The notes: generated by a model not told the origin, from the letters alone. Shown: positions 22,961 to 36,019, counted from the stretch's first letter. The stretch: 64,000 bases of DNA from Persicaria tinctoria (GCA_037127255.1 JBANSL010000013.1:61828688-61892687); one strand, 5' to 3'. Numbers and translations: made by a program.

Positions 22961-24603
22961 TATTTCATTTTTTTTTCCAAGGAAAATTGAGAGAAATCAT
23001 GGTTGAATTAATGCTAATTATTGAGAAAAAAAAGATACCTTATTGAAAGCGAAACTTTGAAAACTTTCTCGATCAATTTGATTATTGATATCTATTTGGT
23101 TTCAATTTGATAGTTATGTTGCTCTATGTTTGGTTTCAATTTGATTCTTGCTCTCTATTCGGTGTCTGGATTTTGAATTTTATTCTAATAAAAGGTGGGT
23201 TCTTTAGTCCTTCAATTTCTTAATCACTCTAGTTGCCCCTTTGGTTGAAGATATTGTCTCAGTCGTAATTGTTGTCTGATGGCAAAAGCGAAGTTGAAGG
23301 CCAAGCATCTTTCAAAAATGAGGTATTGTTTGGTGAATACAAGCATCATCGGTGAATCTCTAACGATTATTAAGTGAAATACAATCATTATTCGGTGAAT
23401 CTGTAATAATTAATTATGGAAATTGTCAATTTTGAATTTGGTACTAGACGTAAAGAGACCACATGAGAGTACCAACAACATGTGCAATTCTCAATTCAGT
23501 GGAATACAAACATTATTCGGTGGAATTTCAATGTCAATCTTCTTATTATTCTGTAGAATATAGCAAATTAGATAAGGAAATTTTGAGATGGTTATTTTTA
23601 TCCGTGTACACATGAAATATTATTCAAGGGAATGCAAACATTATTCGGTTGATCTCTAATGATTATTCGTTTATTTTTGGGAATCTCAACACATCAACTA
23701 TTAGACGTTTAGTACAAATTTGGTGATTATTCAATTAACTTCGGTGCATTATTCGGTAGAATTTATGAATATTTTGTATGGGAATATGTGACGGTGACAA
23801 TTATCCTCGTTAATATGATAAAAGATGAAATGTTAAACATTATTCTGTGAAATATAAAACATTATTCGTATAAATTATAAGTATTATTTAGGGATTTAGA
23901 GGTTATTTTATTTGAAATTGATGGACAAAAAAATATTATTCGGTAGTATGTGACAAATTATTAAATGAAATTGGTAGATTTTGGTCTGAAATTGATGGGA
24001 AAGAAAACATAACATTATTCGGTAGCATGTGAAATATTATTCGACAGAATTGTCAAATTTTTAAAACGAACGAAATCAAACAAAAGAAACCAACATCTCC
24101 ATATTTATTAAAATAAAACTGATTTGGCTCTCCACATTTTTTTAAAAAAATCTTCCAAATGGGCATCGAAAAGGATTAATTTTTGTATATTATTGCTAAT
24201 TGGGCCCCACTCACATTTAAAAATCTCCGAAACGAATTTTTTTTTTATATCATTGTTAATTGGGCCTCACTTACATTTAAAAAGAAAGGGTGTTGTTATA
24301 TACACCAAAAATCTAACGTAAAAAATGCACGTCGAAAACGACGTGCAAGCCTTCTAACTAATTAGCGTTTAAAAAAATTAATTAACCCTTTTTAATCATG
24401 TACGTCGAAAAGGACGTGCATGATTTGGGATGTATATAGCGAACACGAAAAGAAATCTCCGTATTTACAAGATAGTGAAAAGGGGGAAATGGGTGGACAC
24501 ACACGCGCCTACAAAGGAGTTGTGGGTGATTTTTTCCAAGTGGGTCCCATAATTAATTAAAATAAAATTAAAAAATTCAATTTAATCATAGTTATCCATC
24601 TCT
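22961..24603. other. AT-rich DNA with a dispersed ATTATTCGGT motif
   Basis: No gene is seen. The decamer ATTATTCGGT or close variants occurs about eight times between 23390 and 24045. Two TGCACGTCG-type hairpins follow at 24325-24420. This may be the inner part of the possible outer element whose right end is at 24615-24640. Confidence 0.45.
24325..24422. repeat. pair of ACGTCGAAAA-type hairpins
   Basis: TGCACGTCG-AAAA-CGACGTGCA is a perfect 9-bp-stem hairpin. About 65 bp further, TACGTCGAAAAGGACGTGCA is a near copy. Confidence 0.85.
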
Positions 24604-24640
24604 CCTCCATTTAAGGTCAGGATTTGTGCACAAGGTACAC
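24604..24640 (-). repeat. possible right terminal inverted repeat of an outer element
   Basis: GATTTGTGCACAAGGTACA is the inverted counterpart of 3168-3193 (one base differs in the core). See the left partner for doubts. Confidence 0.35.
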
Positions 24641-26197
24641 AATAAGGGGTATGCACTCTTAAACCACACCCTATATATATTTAGTCTCTTGCCTTGTAAG
24701 GCATTGACCATTTCGGTGTAGCTTGGTCAACTATTTCTGTGTTTGTGCTTTAATTTGGTGGTCCTAGAAATTCTTCTTGTTTGTTGAAGATGTGACACCC
24801 TGAGTCGGGACTAGTCGTGGTAGCGTGTTAGGGACGACTCCAATTTCGGGAGGCGCTTCCTTAGAGTTCGTCTTCACTACCCACAGGAGATAGATCCTGC
24901 TATACCGCTGGTCAGCAGTGCTATATGTTGGTGTTTGGTTTGGTTCTTTGTCTGTTTCTTTGATATGATGGCTTCATTTCACCTGGACATTGCCTTTTAT
25001 TATGACGCGTCTCAACCTGCTGCCACACCTTTTTTTTCTATTTTATGTTTTTAGTTGTAATGTATCATTACGGTTAATCTGTCTATCAATTCTTTAGTCT
25101 AAGGGATCATACAGTGTTTTGTCTGATATTTTCAAATATTTTCTTCTATAAAAAAAAACAGTGTTTTTTAAACACAAATAAACAGTTAAACTTTTCCATG
25201 GAAAACACACCATAATGTATAATTCAAATATCAGATCAATTTATCCAATTACCATTATGCGCACATTCGTTATCAAGTAAATAAATGTTCATTTTGTTTA
25301 GAAAATAATGGGATTACACACATCAACGACACCACTGAGATGTTTGATTTAAAGTTGTAGTGATCTGCTAATAAATGCATAATTATTGTTTCTTATGTGT
25401 ATAGGATTTATTACGATAAATAAATGTCCACTTTCTTTAGAAAATATTTATTGTCGAGAAACTACTAACCTTATCAATTGTAGTTTTATATCATCAGAGG
25501 TGAACTCATATATGATTCAAGAGCAAGCCCAACAGGAGAGCTGTTGAAGAATTTTAAGAAATTTAGAGAAAATGAGACTTTTATAGGCCCAATAGCTCAT
25601 GTATCAGGTTTGACAAAATAGAGAAATGTGAGAATAGAGAATTTTAGAGGAAGAAAATAAAGCACTAAAAGTTAATGCTCATTCGGTTCATGTTCTGAGA
25701 GTTGTTGGAATTCCATCCTCGACCTTCAAATGTCTGTTGCTTTTCACCCATGTAGGAATCTCTTTCCGTCAGAAGCGGCCCTAGCCCCTAGGGTGTGGCG
25801 TGCGTAGGCGGCCGCCACACCCTTCACCACGCCCCGGAATTTGGAGAAAAAAATATGGTTTATTTATATATCGGATATTATTGTAATAAGTAAAACTAGG
25901 ATGGACTTTGTATCAATAAATCCGCTTAACTCAATTGGGTTTTGGAAAGGAAAGAAAATGAAATGATAGACCGGGGGTCGATTCCTACTTTGCCCCCCTT
26001 TTTTTAAAAAAAATTATTCTCCCTTTTTTTTAAGACCGACACAACGACATTGGGTTTTGTTTTTTACACATGAGCAGCGCCTCCGATACTGAGAGGCCAG
26101 GCCAGAAGTCCGATCTTGTGGTCCTCGCACCACCGTTGCTCCTCTCTGAACCCAGCATGGCGGCTCCGCTGCAACTTACCTACAGCCCCGCTGCAAG
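24641..26197. other. mixed intergenic DNA with possible retroposon tail
   Basis: Between about 24790 and 25160 a GC-richer stretch ends in TATAAAAAAAAA, which may be a LINE 3' tail. At 25770-25830 GCGGCCCTAGCCCCTAGGG-like sequence recalls ends of some plant hAT elements. At about 25920-25990 a box-B-like GGTCGATTCC recalls tRNA-derived SINEs. None of these is firm. The small open frame at 26070 is interrupted by the hAT insertion. Confidence 0.3.
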
Positions 26198-26369
26198 CCT
26201 GCAGTTAGACACGGGCAAACACGGGTGCGGGCCGGACTTGGGCCGGGCTTTATCCGAGATTTTTTCCCGTTATTGAGGGCGCTGGCCGGGCTAAGCCAAC
26301 TTAACGGGTTGGAAATCGTGTCCAAGCCCGCCTGCGAATGCGGGTGCGAGTACCCGTGTCAATTTTTTA

Positions 26370-27890
26370 TTTTTTTATTTTTTTATTTTTTGATAAGGAA
26401 ATAATTCGAGGCCGGACAGGTCCGGACCTCGAGAGGCCGACAAAGTCAACCGAAACTAACCACGAACCAACAAACAGAACTCCAACCAACTCGAGAAAAT
26501 GAAGCACGATCGCGAGAGGGCAAAGAGCGCAAGAATAATCCGGGGGGCATTTCCGTAACTATTTTTACATATATATACACATAGATATATACGGAGTACA
26601 AGTTTAACCCCTTATTTTCCTTTTTATTTTTATTTTTTATTTTTTATTTTTTATTTTTTATTTTTTATTTTTTATTTTTTATTTTTTATTTTTATTATTA
26701 AATATTTTCGGGCCAGCTTTGGGCCCAAGGATAAGCCTTGGGCCCAAAGTACCAAATCGGGCCCGGTCTCACGGGAAACACAGCCAGGACACACCATGGC
26801 CAGCAACCCTACAGCAAAGCAGAGCCATGGTAGCCGCCAGCCATACGACACCGGGAGACCGACCAGGGCGGATCGTCGACGAAAGTGACACCAAACGGCA
26901 ACACCAGGCGGAGAAGAGAGACCGCGGGGGGTGAGCACGCCGACCGGACAGCCAACCTCCAACCTAGAATCGGAACAAATTCCGAGAGTTTCGGGCCAAA
27001 TCGAACCCAAAAAATGAAAATTGGAGGTTGATTGTTCGAATTGGAGGAAGATGGTAATGGAAAGGAGAACCATGACCCTGAGTCTACAAACGCCCTAAAG
27101 AAAAGGAGCATTTAGCAGCGAACCCGGGACCGCGAGAGCGGCCAGAAACGCGAGATGGAAGGCCGGAAAACACCAAGGCGGCGCCGGAGTTGCCAGAACC
27201 ACCACACCCCGGACGAGAGAAGGGATTCCGAGGTGGGAGGGGAGGAGAGGGTGCGGGCGGGGGAAACACGACCCGGAGAAATCGAAGGGAGAGCATTTGA
27301 GGGGAAGAGCCGCCGAGGGCAACCGGAGAGGCCACCATAAACGCCGGCGCCGGCTCCGAGCAGCCCAAACGGAGGGACTCCCTGGGCCAACCAAAATGGC
27401 AAGCGTCGACAGTGGTAACACCCACACAACCAACCAAAGGAAGGAGGAGGGGTGGAAAACCCAAATCAGACAAATCAATATGAGATTTGGGGGAAGAAAA
27501 CACAAATAGGTGAAAACCCCCTACCAATTTGGGGTTTCATATGAAGATCAGAGACTGATTAATGAACCACGGTATAATCCGATTGCAGATTACACCCAAG
27601 AGCACACCGAAGAAGGTGGCGGCGACGCCACTAGGGCAGTGGGCGGCGACCAGCGGCACGAAGCCGGTGTCGGATGGCTTAAGCCATGGCTGGAAACCCT
27701 CGCGCACAGAGAAGACGGAAGAAGGTGATGGCGGAGTAGGCCGGGGCTCCCGGAGGAGGTGTATAGGCTCCCGAAGGAGATGTATAGGCTCCCGGAGGAG
27801 GGTTATTACTTACCGGAGAATGTACCGGTGCGGGTGTTGTACGGAGAGCGTTTCCTCTTATAATTTGTGATACTCAATGCATTCTTCATT
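26370..27890 (-). other. GC-rich insert with retroposon-like tails, unresolved
   Basis: The left border is a T-rich tract followed by GATAAGGAAA. On the minus strand this reads as a TTTCCTTATC end plus poly(A), as in plant L1 3' ends. A second A/T-rich tail lies at 26620-26700. From 26700 to 27860 the DNA is GC-rich with overlapping ORFs on both strands, none of which matches a known family to my eye. A 21-bp unit (GGCTCCCGGAGGAGGTGTATA) is repeated three times near 27745-27810. It may be a LINE leader joined to a LINE tail, inserted in the hAT. Confidence 0.35.
26618..26698. repeat. (ATTTTTT)n simple repeat
   Basis: About ten units of A followed by five or six T, possibly an expanded poly(A) tail of a minus-strand retroposon. 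Confidence 0.9.
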
Positions 27891-28241
27891 TCTTATTAAA
27901 GTTATACTAAGCCTATTGTAATCAATTTTATAATATATAATATATATTATATATACACATACTTACTATTTTTTTTTAAATGAATACATACATATTGTAT
28001 ATGTAATCAATTCTAATATACATACATACTGTTTTTTTATATAGTTACTGTATATGTATATATTACTTATATAGTACATTAAATATATATATATATATAT
28101 TAGTTACTGTTTTTATTATTTTTTTAAATGAATAATTAATATTATTTATTACATATATATATACATATATATTAATTTTAATTAAAAAAAAAGACGGGTA
28201 CCCGTTACGGGCCTAGCGGTCCGTAACGGATTGATTGATAT

Positions 28242-28925
28242 CAGACCCAGGCAAGCGCGGGCCGGGCTTGGGACGGGCTTTACTCGAGATTTTGTCCCGT
28301 TGTTGCGGGCGCGGGCCGGGCTAAGCCCGCTTTACGGGTTGGAAGCCGTGTCCAATCCCGTCCGCGAATGCGGGTGCGGGTAGCCCGCGGGTACCCGCAA
28401 ACCCAGTCAATTTTTCGTATTAAAGTTATACATATTATTTTTATACATATTGCATATATTATTTATATACCTACTGTTTTATATTACATATTATTTATAT
28501 ACTAAGCCTACTGTTTTTATTAAAAAAAAAATATTACCTACTCTTTTTATACTAAGCCTACACTAATCCAAAGAAAAAAATACTACCTACTGTTTTTTTA
28601 TTATTTACCTACATATATATATATATATTTTACTCTTTATTATATTACTTACATACATATATATCATTACTGTTTTTTTATTTTTTTAAATGAATAATTA
28701 ATATTATTTATTACATCTATATATATACATATATATTAATTTTAATTAAAAAAAAGGCGGGTACCCGTTACGGGCCGCTAGGCCCGTAACGGGTAGATTG
28801 GCTTACCCAATCCCGTACCCGCTGCGGGCGCGGGCCGGGCTTAGCGGCCCGCGTGGGCTTTTCCCCCTACCCAAGCCTGTCCAATTTTGCGGGCGGACGG
28901 GCCGGCACGCGTTTGCCCAAGTCTA
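28242..28925. mobile_element. non-autonomous hAT element (inner), 684 bp
   Basis: The ends CAGACCCAGGCAAGCGCGGG and, inverted, TAGACTTGGGCAAACGCGTG match the outer element's terminal family. The target duplication is ATTGATAT (28234-28241 and 28926-28933), perfect and inside the outer element. It contains GGGTACCCGTTACGGGCC-like palindromic subterminal blocks and AT-rich filler. Confidence 0.9.
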
Positions 28926-29049
28926 ATTGATATGTCCAATCCCACATCCGTTGCGGGCACGGGCCAGGCCTAACAGCCTACGTGGGCTTTTCCCCATGTC
29001 CAAGCCCGCTCGCTGGGCCTACCCGTGTTTGCCCAAGTCTACCTGCAGT

Positions 29050-30503
29050 ACGTGCATGGACTGCATTAGCATAGGCCGAAACTCCCGGGTTTGAGTGTGA
29101 CACATTGTTCTTCCCCAAAATCTCAATTCTTCCCCAAACCCCAAATCCGAATTGAAAAGGTTAGTGTTTTATATTTTATACTTTGTGAATTTATGAGATT
29201 TGATTTATAAGTAGGATAAGAGAATTAGTTTAGGGTTTTGATTTTGAAAATCAATTGGTGAAATTAGGGTTTGATTTAGAGAGTCGATTTTGTGAAGTTT
29301 TTATTAGGGTTTGTGATTTTGGGAATTAATTTCGTGTTTTAATTATTTTATATGTATGTGATTTTGAAAATGAAATTTATGAATTTGTGAGGCTTGTAGT
29401 TTTCCTACCCTACATATTCAACTAACAATTGCTATAATGTCTTTGAGAACCAAAAGACATTACAAAGTTGATGAGTTTATAATCCTAATATGCAAAAGCC
29501 TTGAATATAGCATGATCGGAGTTTGATGAGTTTACAATCCTAAATATGCTGAAGGCCTGAATTTTCAATGAATAGCAAGAAACCACTATCATAGATTCAT
29601 AATAACGAAGCAAATGTAAGTTTACTTTTCTACAATCAACTGACTAAGATGAAAGTTGTAGCTTAGATAAAAGACTTTGTTCAAGGTCAATATCTCAACG
29701 CACTAGATAATATATACTATTTAATCTTCCATATGTATTCACTTTAAATGGTTCTTGTTGAACATTTGAATTTATTTGTAGACTTGTATCATTGAATGCT
29801 ATTTTGTGGATGAATTGACGATCTTATTATTTTCGTATTGAGTACTATAAATTTACAAGTCTTGTGTTGCGGCCGCCACTGCTTTCCATTGCTAGTTTCC
29901 TACTTCCTTCATATTCCATAAACCTCCCTTTTTTTATTTGATGCAAATGGGTAGTTACTTCATTTTTATATGAACTATAATGTCCCATTGTTTTTCTAGA
30001 TTAACTTGAAGTTTGATTTATGACATTTTGTTATGTTGAGTGTAATGGACATTACCATATATTGATTATTGATGTGTTAGAAATGTGAATGCACTAGTGT
30101 TAGAATTAATATTAAATGGTGCTTTTAGAATGGTAGAATTAAATATCTTTAATAAATTCATTTAATGTATAATAAATGTAAAAATATGTAAAATAGAGCA
30201 GTTGTTGGAGTTGGGGTGAATTTTTTTATAGAGATTTTAACATTTTGATCTCTATTTTAGAAAAATTTTACAAATGCTATTGGGTTTGCTCTAACATGTA
30301 TAGCACGAGTAAAATTAATTACTAGGATCTTAAACCAAAAAAAAAAGATTAATTACTAGCTAGGATCAATCACAAATAAATTCACATATTTTCTTACCCA
30401 TGGTCGATATCAGGCTAGTGCATTGGATGATTTGATCTAATTGAACAAGGTCTCTAAATTTTATAGAGCTCAATATCAACTATTATTGATGCATAATAAA
30501 TGT
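29050..30503. other. AT-rich intergenic DNA, no gene seen
   Basis: This begins with a CCAAAATCTCAATTCTTCCC-like leader and continues with TTAGGGTTT-rich AT sequence resembling an untranslated leader and intron, but no coding exon follows. A short duplication (GATTAATTACTAG) lies at about 30315-30360. Confidence 0.4.
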
Positions 30504-33102
30504 CTTCCAAAAAAATTTGGATTTTTTTGGTAACTATCCATTTTAGATAGGCTGTTTTGGTAAATGTCCATTTTTATAATGGATTTTGTAAAATGTCTTA
30601 TTTTGACATTTTTGCCCCTGCTCCTATCCACCCCTTATACTTATTATTTTAGAAGCAGCTTCTTTGTAAAAATTTGTGACACGTGTCCACATTTTCACAA
30701 AAATAAGAAACTGTCTTTCCCTTTCCTCCAAACCCACTTTCTCCCCATCCATGCTCAACGATTTCAATTTTCTCCCCCATCCATGCTCAATTTCCTCCTC
30801 CATCCATGCTAATCTCAAGTGCTTAGATCCGCCGACGCTCAACGATTTCAAAGTCTGCTACACTCTCTGCCATCCTCAAGACGAACACATGAGACACCAA
30901 TTGCGATTTGATCGCCAGGTCTGCGGCACCTTAATCTCCACAAGCGACCGAATCACAAGCGGTTAATCTGGGAGGCCTGGTACTTGATCGGAGTAGACGA
31001 GGGTGCTACCCGATCTTCATCCATGGGTATGTATTCAATTTGAAGCTATCAAATTTGTCAAAAATTAGGGTTTAGGGGATTCAATTTACACTATTTGTGC
31101 ATATCGGATTCATGTTTCTCTGTAGTATGAATTGTTTGATTCATTTTCCATGTGTGATGTGTCTAAATCTCACAAATTGGATCTTTTGAGACGTTTCCTA
31201 TTTCCAGGCACATTGAAATGGCCTGCTGCAATTGCTTTGGATTTTTTTTGAAGCAATCCCTGAATCAATTCCCAGCCCACGTTCTCTCAAGCTCAACCAT
31301 TTCTTCACATTAGAAATTGGCATGATATGGGTTTCTCTTCCACGTTCGTCATCAGAATTGATTGGGGACACGATTTTGATCCAGAACGATTGAGTAGATA
31401 TGTGATGAACTGGTCACAATCATCAAGTGAGTTCATGCCCCTCTCCTCCCGAGTCCTCAACATTTATATTAACTCATTCCAGTCGGATATGAAGGTATTT
31501 GTTCGAACTAGCTAATTTGTTGCTTCATTTAAACATCTCAAGTTTCGTTTCTTATGCAGAAACTGGTTTTAAATTGATACTCGACGTACAGTTTGATTTC
31601 TGAACTAGATGATGTTTGGTTTGTGGATCTCATCTCACTTGAATTTAAACGGATACTCGACAGTTTCAATGATGCTTTTCTATGGAATTTCAGTTTCCTT
31701 TGCTCAGCACAGTCGATCTGCTTTGCTAGCACAGAAACAACCACATGTAACAGTGTTTTCCCATTCTGATCAAATTGGTTGACGCATAAGGGGATGCTGA
31801 CACAAACTCAACTCTCTTAGATTTCTATTCTGGCATTACCATTCATTACTACAATATGTAATGGGTTGTAACCATTGTTGTCACTTTGTGCATCCATGGG
31901 TGTGATGCCAAAAAATGTGTAAGGAAATTCTACGAAGAAAGTGTGGGTGCAGAAGAACCTGCAGGAGGGATATGGAAAGAAAGGAGAAGAACAACAGTAG
32001 GACGTCATGAAGATAGGGGTTGCTTCTGTTGTTGTTGAGTCATATCTATCATGTGTAAATGTTAGTGTTGGTGTTGTTTCTAGCATAACTGATGAGAAGG
32101 TGAGGCTGCAAAAAGAAAAGCTTACAGATGCATTGGGTCATGAAGGGGTTGCTTGTGTGGAAGCCAAGTTGAGAGATAAGGGGTGCTCATCATTAGCAAC
32201 AGTGGATAACTCAAGATAAGCTACAGAATGTCGTCAACAAAAGTGGGTACCGAAGAGCACTCTTCCTCAACGGGATGCGGGTGCTCACCTGTTGTAACAT
32301 ATCGAGATAGAGAAATGAGTGAGGAGGAGAAGAAATGTATGGAAACTTTGAGCCATGACGAGTCAGTGGAGACAGTATGTGAGGTCGAAACTGCAGGATT
32401 AAGTGATATGAAAGGAGAGAAGCAACCAAGGAAGCTAAAGAACAAAGAGCTGGTGTGAAAGGAGCTGCTATACAAGGGGAGAATGACAGGCTGTAAAATC
32501 AGAAGCTAAAGGAACAAATAAAGGAGTACATTCAGCAGGAAACTAACTCCAAAAACGATGAGAATGAGCTACCCAATGACGTGTGTATTGAGAAGAAGGC
32601 ACAAGAACCTGAATGAGGAAAGAGCAGAGAGACAATAGATAGGCAGCAAGAAGAGGAGAAAAAGGAAAATTCAGATTAATGGGAATAGAAAAGAGTAACT
32701 TCACGGTTTTGGACAAATTTTAGTTTCTTTTTGGCAGGCAAATTGGCGATGATTGAAGAACCGATTTTGCAGCAATGTTATCGTTTGTTCGTGTTTTATG
32801 TTTGGTATAATTATGGTTTTATTGGAGGTTTATAATATGCAGGAATGTTATCGTTTGTTCGTGCCTCTCTTGCTAGATGATGCCTGGTTCCTGGTGGTGT
32901 GGTGGGGCTTTCAATCTATTTTTTATGAAATTTAAAGTTGAAGCATTCCATTTCCCCCTTGATAGCTTTTCGATTTGATTTTTTTTTGCTGTGTATGCCT
33001 TTTTTCCAGTATCATTCATGGCTGCCTTCTTTACAGTCTCATTCACGACGTATAAAGTGCCCCGCCAATGGATGGAGCATCACTTCAAGTTTCAGCCAAT
33101 TC

Positions 33103-33232
33103 AGGTTTGTTTTGATTCCCTGGTGCTAGGAGGTGTTTTTGCATTTTTGTGTTATTAGCCTATTCAGGTTTGTTTTGATTCCCGGGTGCTAGGAGTAGAA
33201 GGTGCTTTTGCATTTTTGTGTTATTAGCCTTT
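33103..33232 (+). repeat. tandem duplication of about 65 bp
   Basis: Two adjacent copies start TTCAGGTTTGTTTTGATTCC and end TGTGTTATTAGCC. The second has a 6-bp insertion. Confidence 0.9.
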
Positions 33233-34119
33233 GAACTATGTTTTTCCTTGAGATTGTTTCTTCTTCATGAACATTAATTTTTGGCTTCTTTATACCTCTT
33301 TGTTGATTGATGAAGCATTTTGATGTCTACTGATTTTTAGACTTCCCAAAGAGAAGGCCAAGGAAAGCATCATCAGCGAGGTCTAGAGGATCTGGTCGTA
33401 CTTCAAAAGGCATTCAGAAGTCACCGGTTGGGTCGGGTACACAGAAGGGGGACAAGAGGAGCATTGGTGATGGTGAGAGTTCAGTGACTTCTGCAAAGGG
33501 GGTGCGTGAAAGAGCATCTGATATTGGAGTTGATGACGAAGACAGACAGGAAATTATTATCACCAATGGAATGAAAGTTGACAGTCAAAGTGACAATAAA
33601 ACTAATGGAAAAGTTGTAGAAATATCGGTGGCAGCTAAACAATTGGTTGTTGATGTTAAAAGCCGGTGGGATTGCCCGAGGTAATCGTGAGAGTGGAGAT
33701 GAATCACTACATGCAATAGCCAACAGCGGCATTAAGGAACCAAGAAGTTACTCTTTCATCAACCATCAATGAAAAAAGTCAAATAGAACCGGTAAATGAT
33801 AAAAATAAGGTGAGAGATCAGCAGCCCGTATTGCCCTTGTGTACTGATTCGGTGGATATAAAAAATAGCGAAATGGATGAGGCAAAGATGCTAACATGGG
33901 AGTGTGACCTTCAGCATGTTGAAGATCTCTCTTGCTTGGTAAAGCCCAATTCACCATCTCAATTTATTTCCCCAACTGCTACTACCTGTGATAGGAAAGA
34001 TGGTGCATAGCATCTCAGCTAAATTTACCAAGCAAAATAGGAAGGCAGGGAGGGAGGCTAGAAGCGCGATCCTATCAATACAAAGTCAAGGAGAAGAAGA
34101 GAGCTCATATGAGATGTTG

Positions 34120-34553
34120 GCAGGACTCATTTTGCTTCTAGGATTGATTTTGCTTCTAATTTCGCTCTAGGACTGATTTCTCTTCAGAATTTCGAGTGTT
34201 TTCAAGTGCATTGTTGCCGTTGATAAAGTCGCGTGTCGATGGCTTCTAAATCTCTATTTCACTAGCTTCTGAATTTCGATTTTGTTTCTCTTGCTTTTGA
34301 ATTTCTGATTTTTATTTCGCATATGCTTCTGAATTTTGATTGCTTTAGGACTGATTTCACGTCTGTTGCTTCTGATTTCGCTTCTGGGACTGATTTTGCT
34401 TCTGATTTCGCTCTAGGGCTGGTTTCGCTTCTGAATTTTGAGTGCTCTAGGACTGATTTCGCTTTTAGGATTGATTTTGCTTCTAATTTCACACTAGGAC
34501 TGATTTCTCTTCAGAATTTCGAGTGTTTTCGAGTGCATTGTTGTTGTTAGAGT
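34120..34553 (+). repeat. GATTTCGCTTCT-type repeats and a 100-bp direct repeat
   Basis: The segments 34120-34215 and about 34450-34553 are direct repeats, both ending in CAGAATTTCGAGTGTTTTC. Between them, units like GACTGATTTTGCTTCTGAT recur irregularly. Confidence 0.75.
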
Positions 34554-35329
34554 GATGCAGGATAACATATGGGTTATAACATATAACCCATATGTTGTAC
34601 AAGTTCGGGGTGATCAACTATAAGAGGCAAATCCTTCCTTTAATGAAATGGTTATATGCTGCCTAAAAATGTTCCCCTTCAATTTACATATATGCCTTTA
34701 GGGAGGTGGGTCTTCGACGAATCCGGATAAACTTAGGGCTATATTAGGGAAGACATTTATCTTTGCTTTTGAAATCTCCAATTATAATGTCAAGCATTTG
34801 GGAAATTCATCTTTTACCGTCAAGGAAATGAATAGCGATGAGAAAAAAAATTGATGCATATCTTTCAAAGCATCAAGTGCACGAGGTAACATGTGTTTAC
34901 AATCAAATAAAGTATGTTTTGACTTGTGATATAGCGGTCCTTATATCTTAATTTTTTTTGTATAATAGGATCCTCTTGAGGTCATTAGTGATGGAGAGGA
35001 GCCATATACATACGAGGGATCCGGAACAAAGAAGATGAAGGTGGAGCCATAGATGTATAGCTGAATTCGTGGAAATTTGGTCATTTGCAATTTCAAGAAC
35101 ATTTGGTTGTTTATTTGATGTTTTGTTTTGGGGCTTGAAGTTTGGTTTGTTGAACATTTGGTTGTTTTGTTTCCGTTCTGTGGCTTGAAGTGTGGTTTGT
35201 TTGAACATTTACAGTTTCCTTATGCAATTAATGTTATTTAATTGTCTTTTGTTATATAATTTTATTTGAATAGTATTTAATTGTCAATTTTCGACATTGC
35301 ATCTCATATGGGTGCAATGACGTTATAGG

Positions 35330-35985
35330 CATGGTGTGAAGTACATTATGACCATGAAAATCCGTTTTCGATATCGAATAAACAAGAAGTTAATTATATA
35401 AACATCTGAAAATAAATATTCAAATGGAGGTTGCCTTAGGAATATGTGGACTCCATGGTAAAACGCAACACCTTAAAACCATCCCAAAAATGAATATATA
35501 GTTTTACTCCAGCTGGTTTCACAGCAAGGGTGTGAAATATTTCATAGCCATGAAAATCAGTTTTCGATATTGAATAAAAAAGAAGTTAATTATATAAACA
35601 TCTCAAAAGAAATACTCAAATGGAGGTTACCTTTGAAATATATGGACTTCATGGTAACACGCAACACCTTAAAACCATCCCAAAAATGAATCTATAGTTT
35701 TATTCCAGCTGGTTTCACAGCAAGGGTGTGAAATATTTCATGGCCTTGAAAATCAGTTTTCAATATCGAATAAAAAAAAGAGTTAATTATATAAACATCT
35801 GAAAAGAAATACTCAAATGGATGTTACCTTTGGGATATATGGGCTCCATGGTAACACGCAACACCTTAAAACCATCCAAAAAATGAATCTATATTTTTAC
35901 TCCAGTTGGTTTCACAGCAAGGGTGTGAAATATTTCATGACCATGAAAAGTAGTTTTCCATATCGAATACAATTTGAATATAACA
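35330..35985 (+). repeat. tandem array with a period of about 197 bp, 3.3 copies
   Basis: The marker GAAGTTAATTATATAAACATC falls at about 35385, 35582 and 35778, a spacing of 196-197 bp. Each unit includes CATGAAAATCAGTTTTCGATAT and GCAACACCTTAAAACCATCC. Copies differ by scattered changes. It is not coding. Confidence 0.9.
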
Positions 35986-36019
35986 ACCAAAAATTTTATG
36001 GTGATGAGGTTCAATGGCG

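Larger units (their letters stand above)
26206..29041. mobile_element. non-autonomous hAT element (outer), 2836 bp
   Basis: The ends are TAGACACGGGCAAACACGGGT and, inverted, TAGACTTGGGCAAACACGGGT. The 8-bp target duplication CCTGCAGT is perfect (26198-26205 and 29042-29049). Subterminal regions are rich in GGGCCGGGC-like motifs. No transposase gene is present. It contains a GC-rich insert (about 26370-27890) and a second hAT of the same family. Confidence 0.9.
30720..35052 (+). other. unrecognised gene-like segments inside the MULE-like element
   Basis: Several stretches look exonic: about 30720-31026 (higher GC), 31980-32640 (Glu/Lys-rich frames with stops), and 33342-33684, which follows a TTTTTAG acceptor. 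The last of these is open, reading RRPRKASSARSRGSGRTSKG and then a Ser/Asp-rich region. A final piece after TATAATAG at 34969 reads DPLEVISDGEEPYTYEGSG and stops at 35050-35052. The charged, Ser-rich composition suggests a nuclear protein, but I recognise no domain. It may be a decayed element gene or captured host exons. Confidence 0.35.

Noticed and set aside
27084..27870. overlapping GC-rich ORFs of 60-147 codons
   Set aside because: Open frames occur on both strands because of base composition. No domain or splice context supports any of them.
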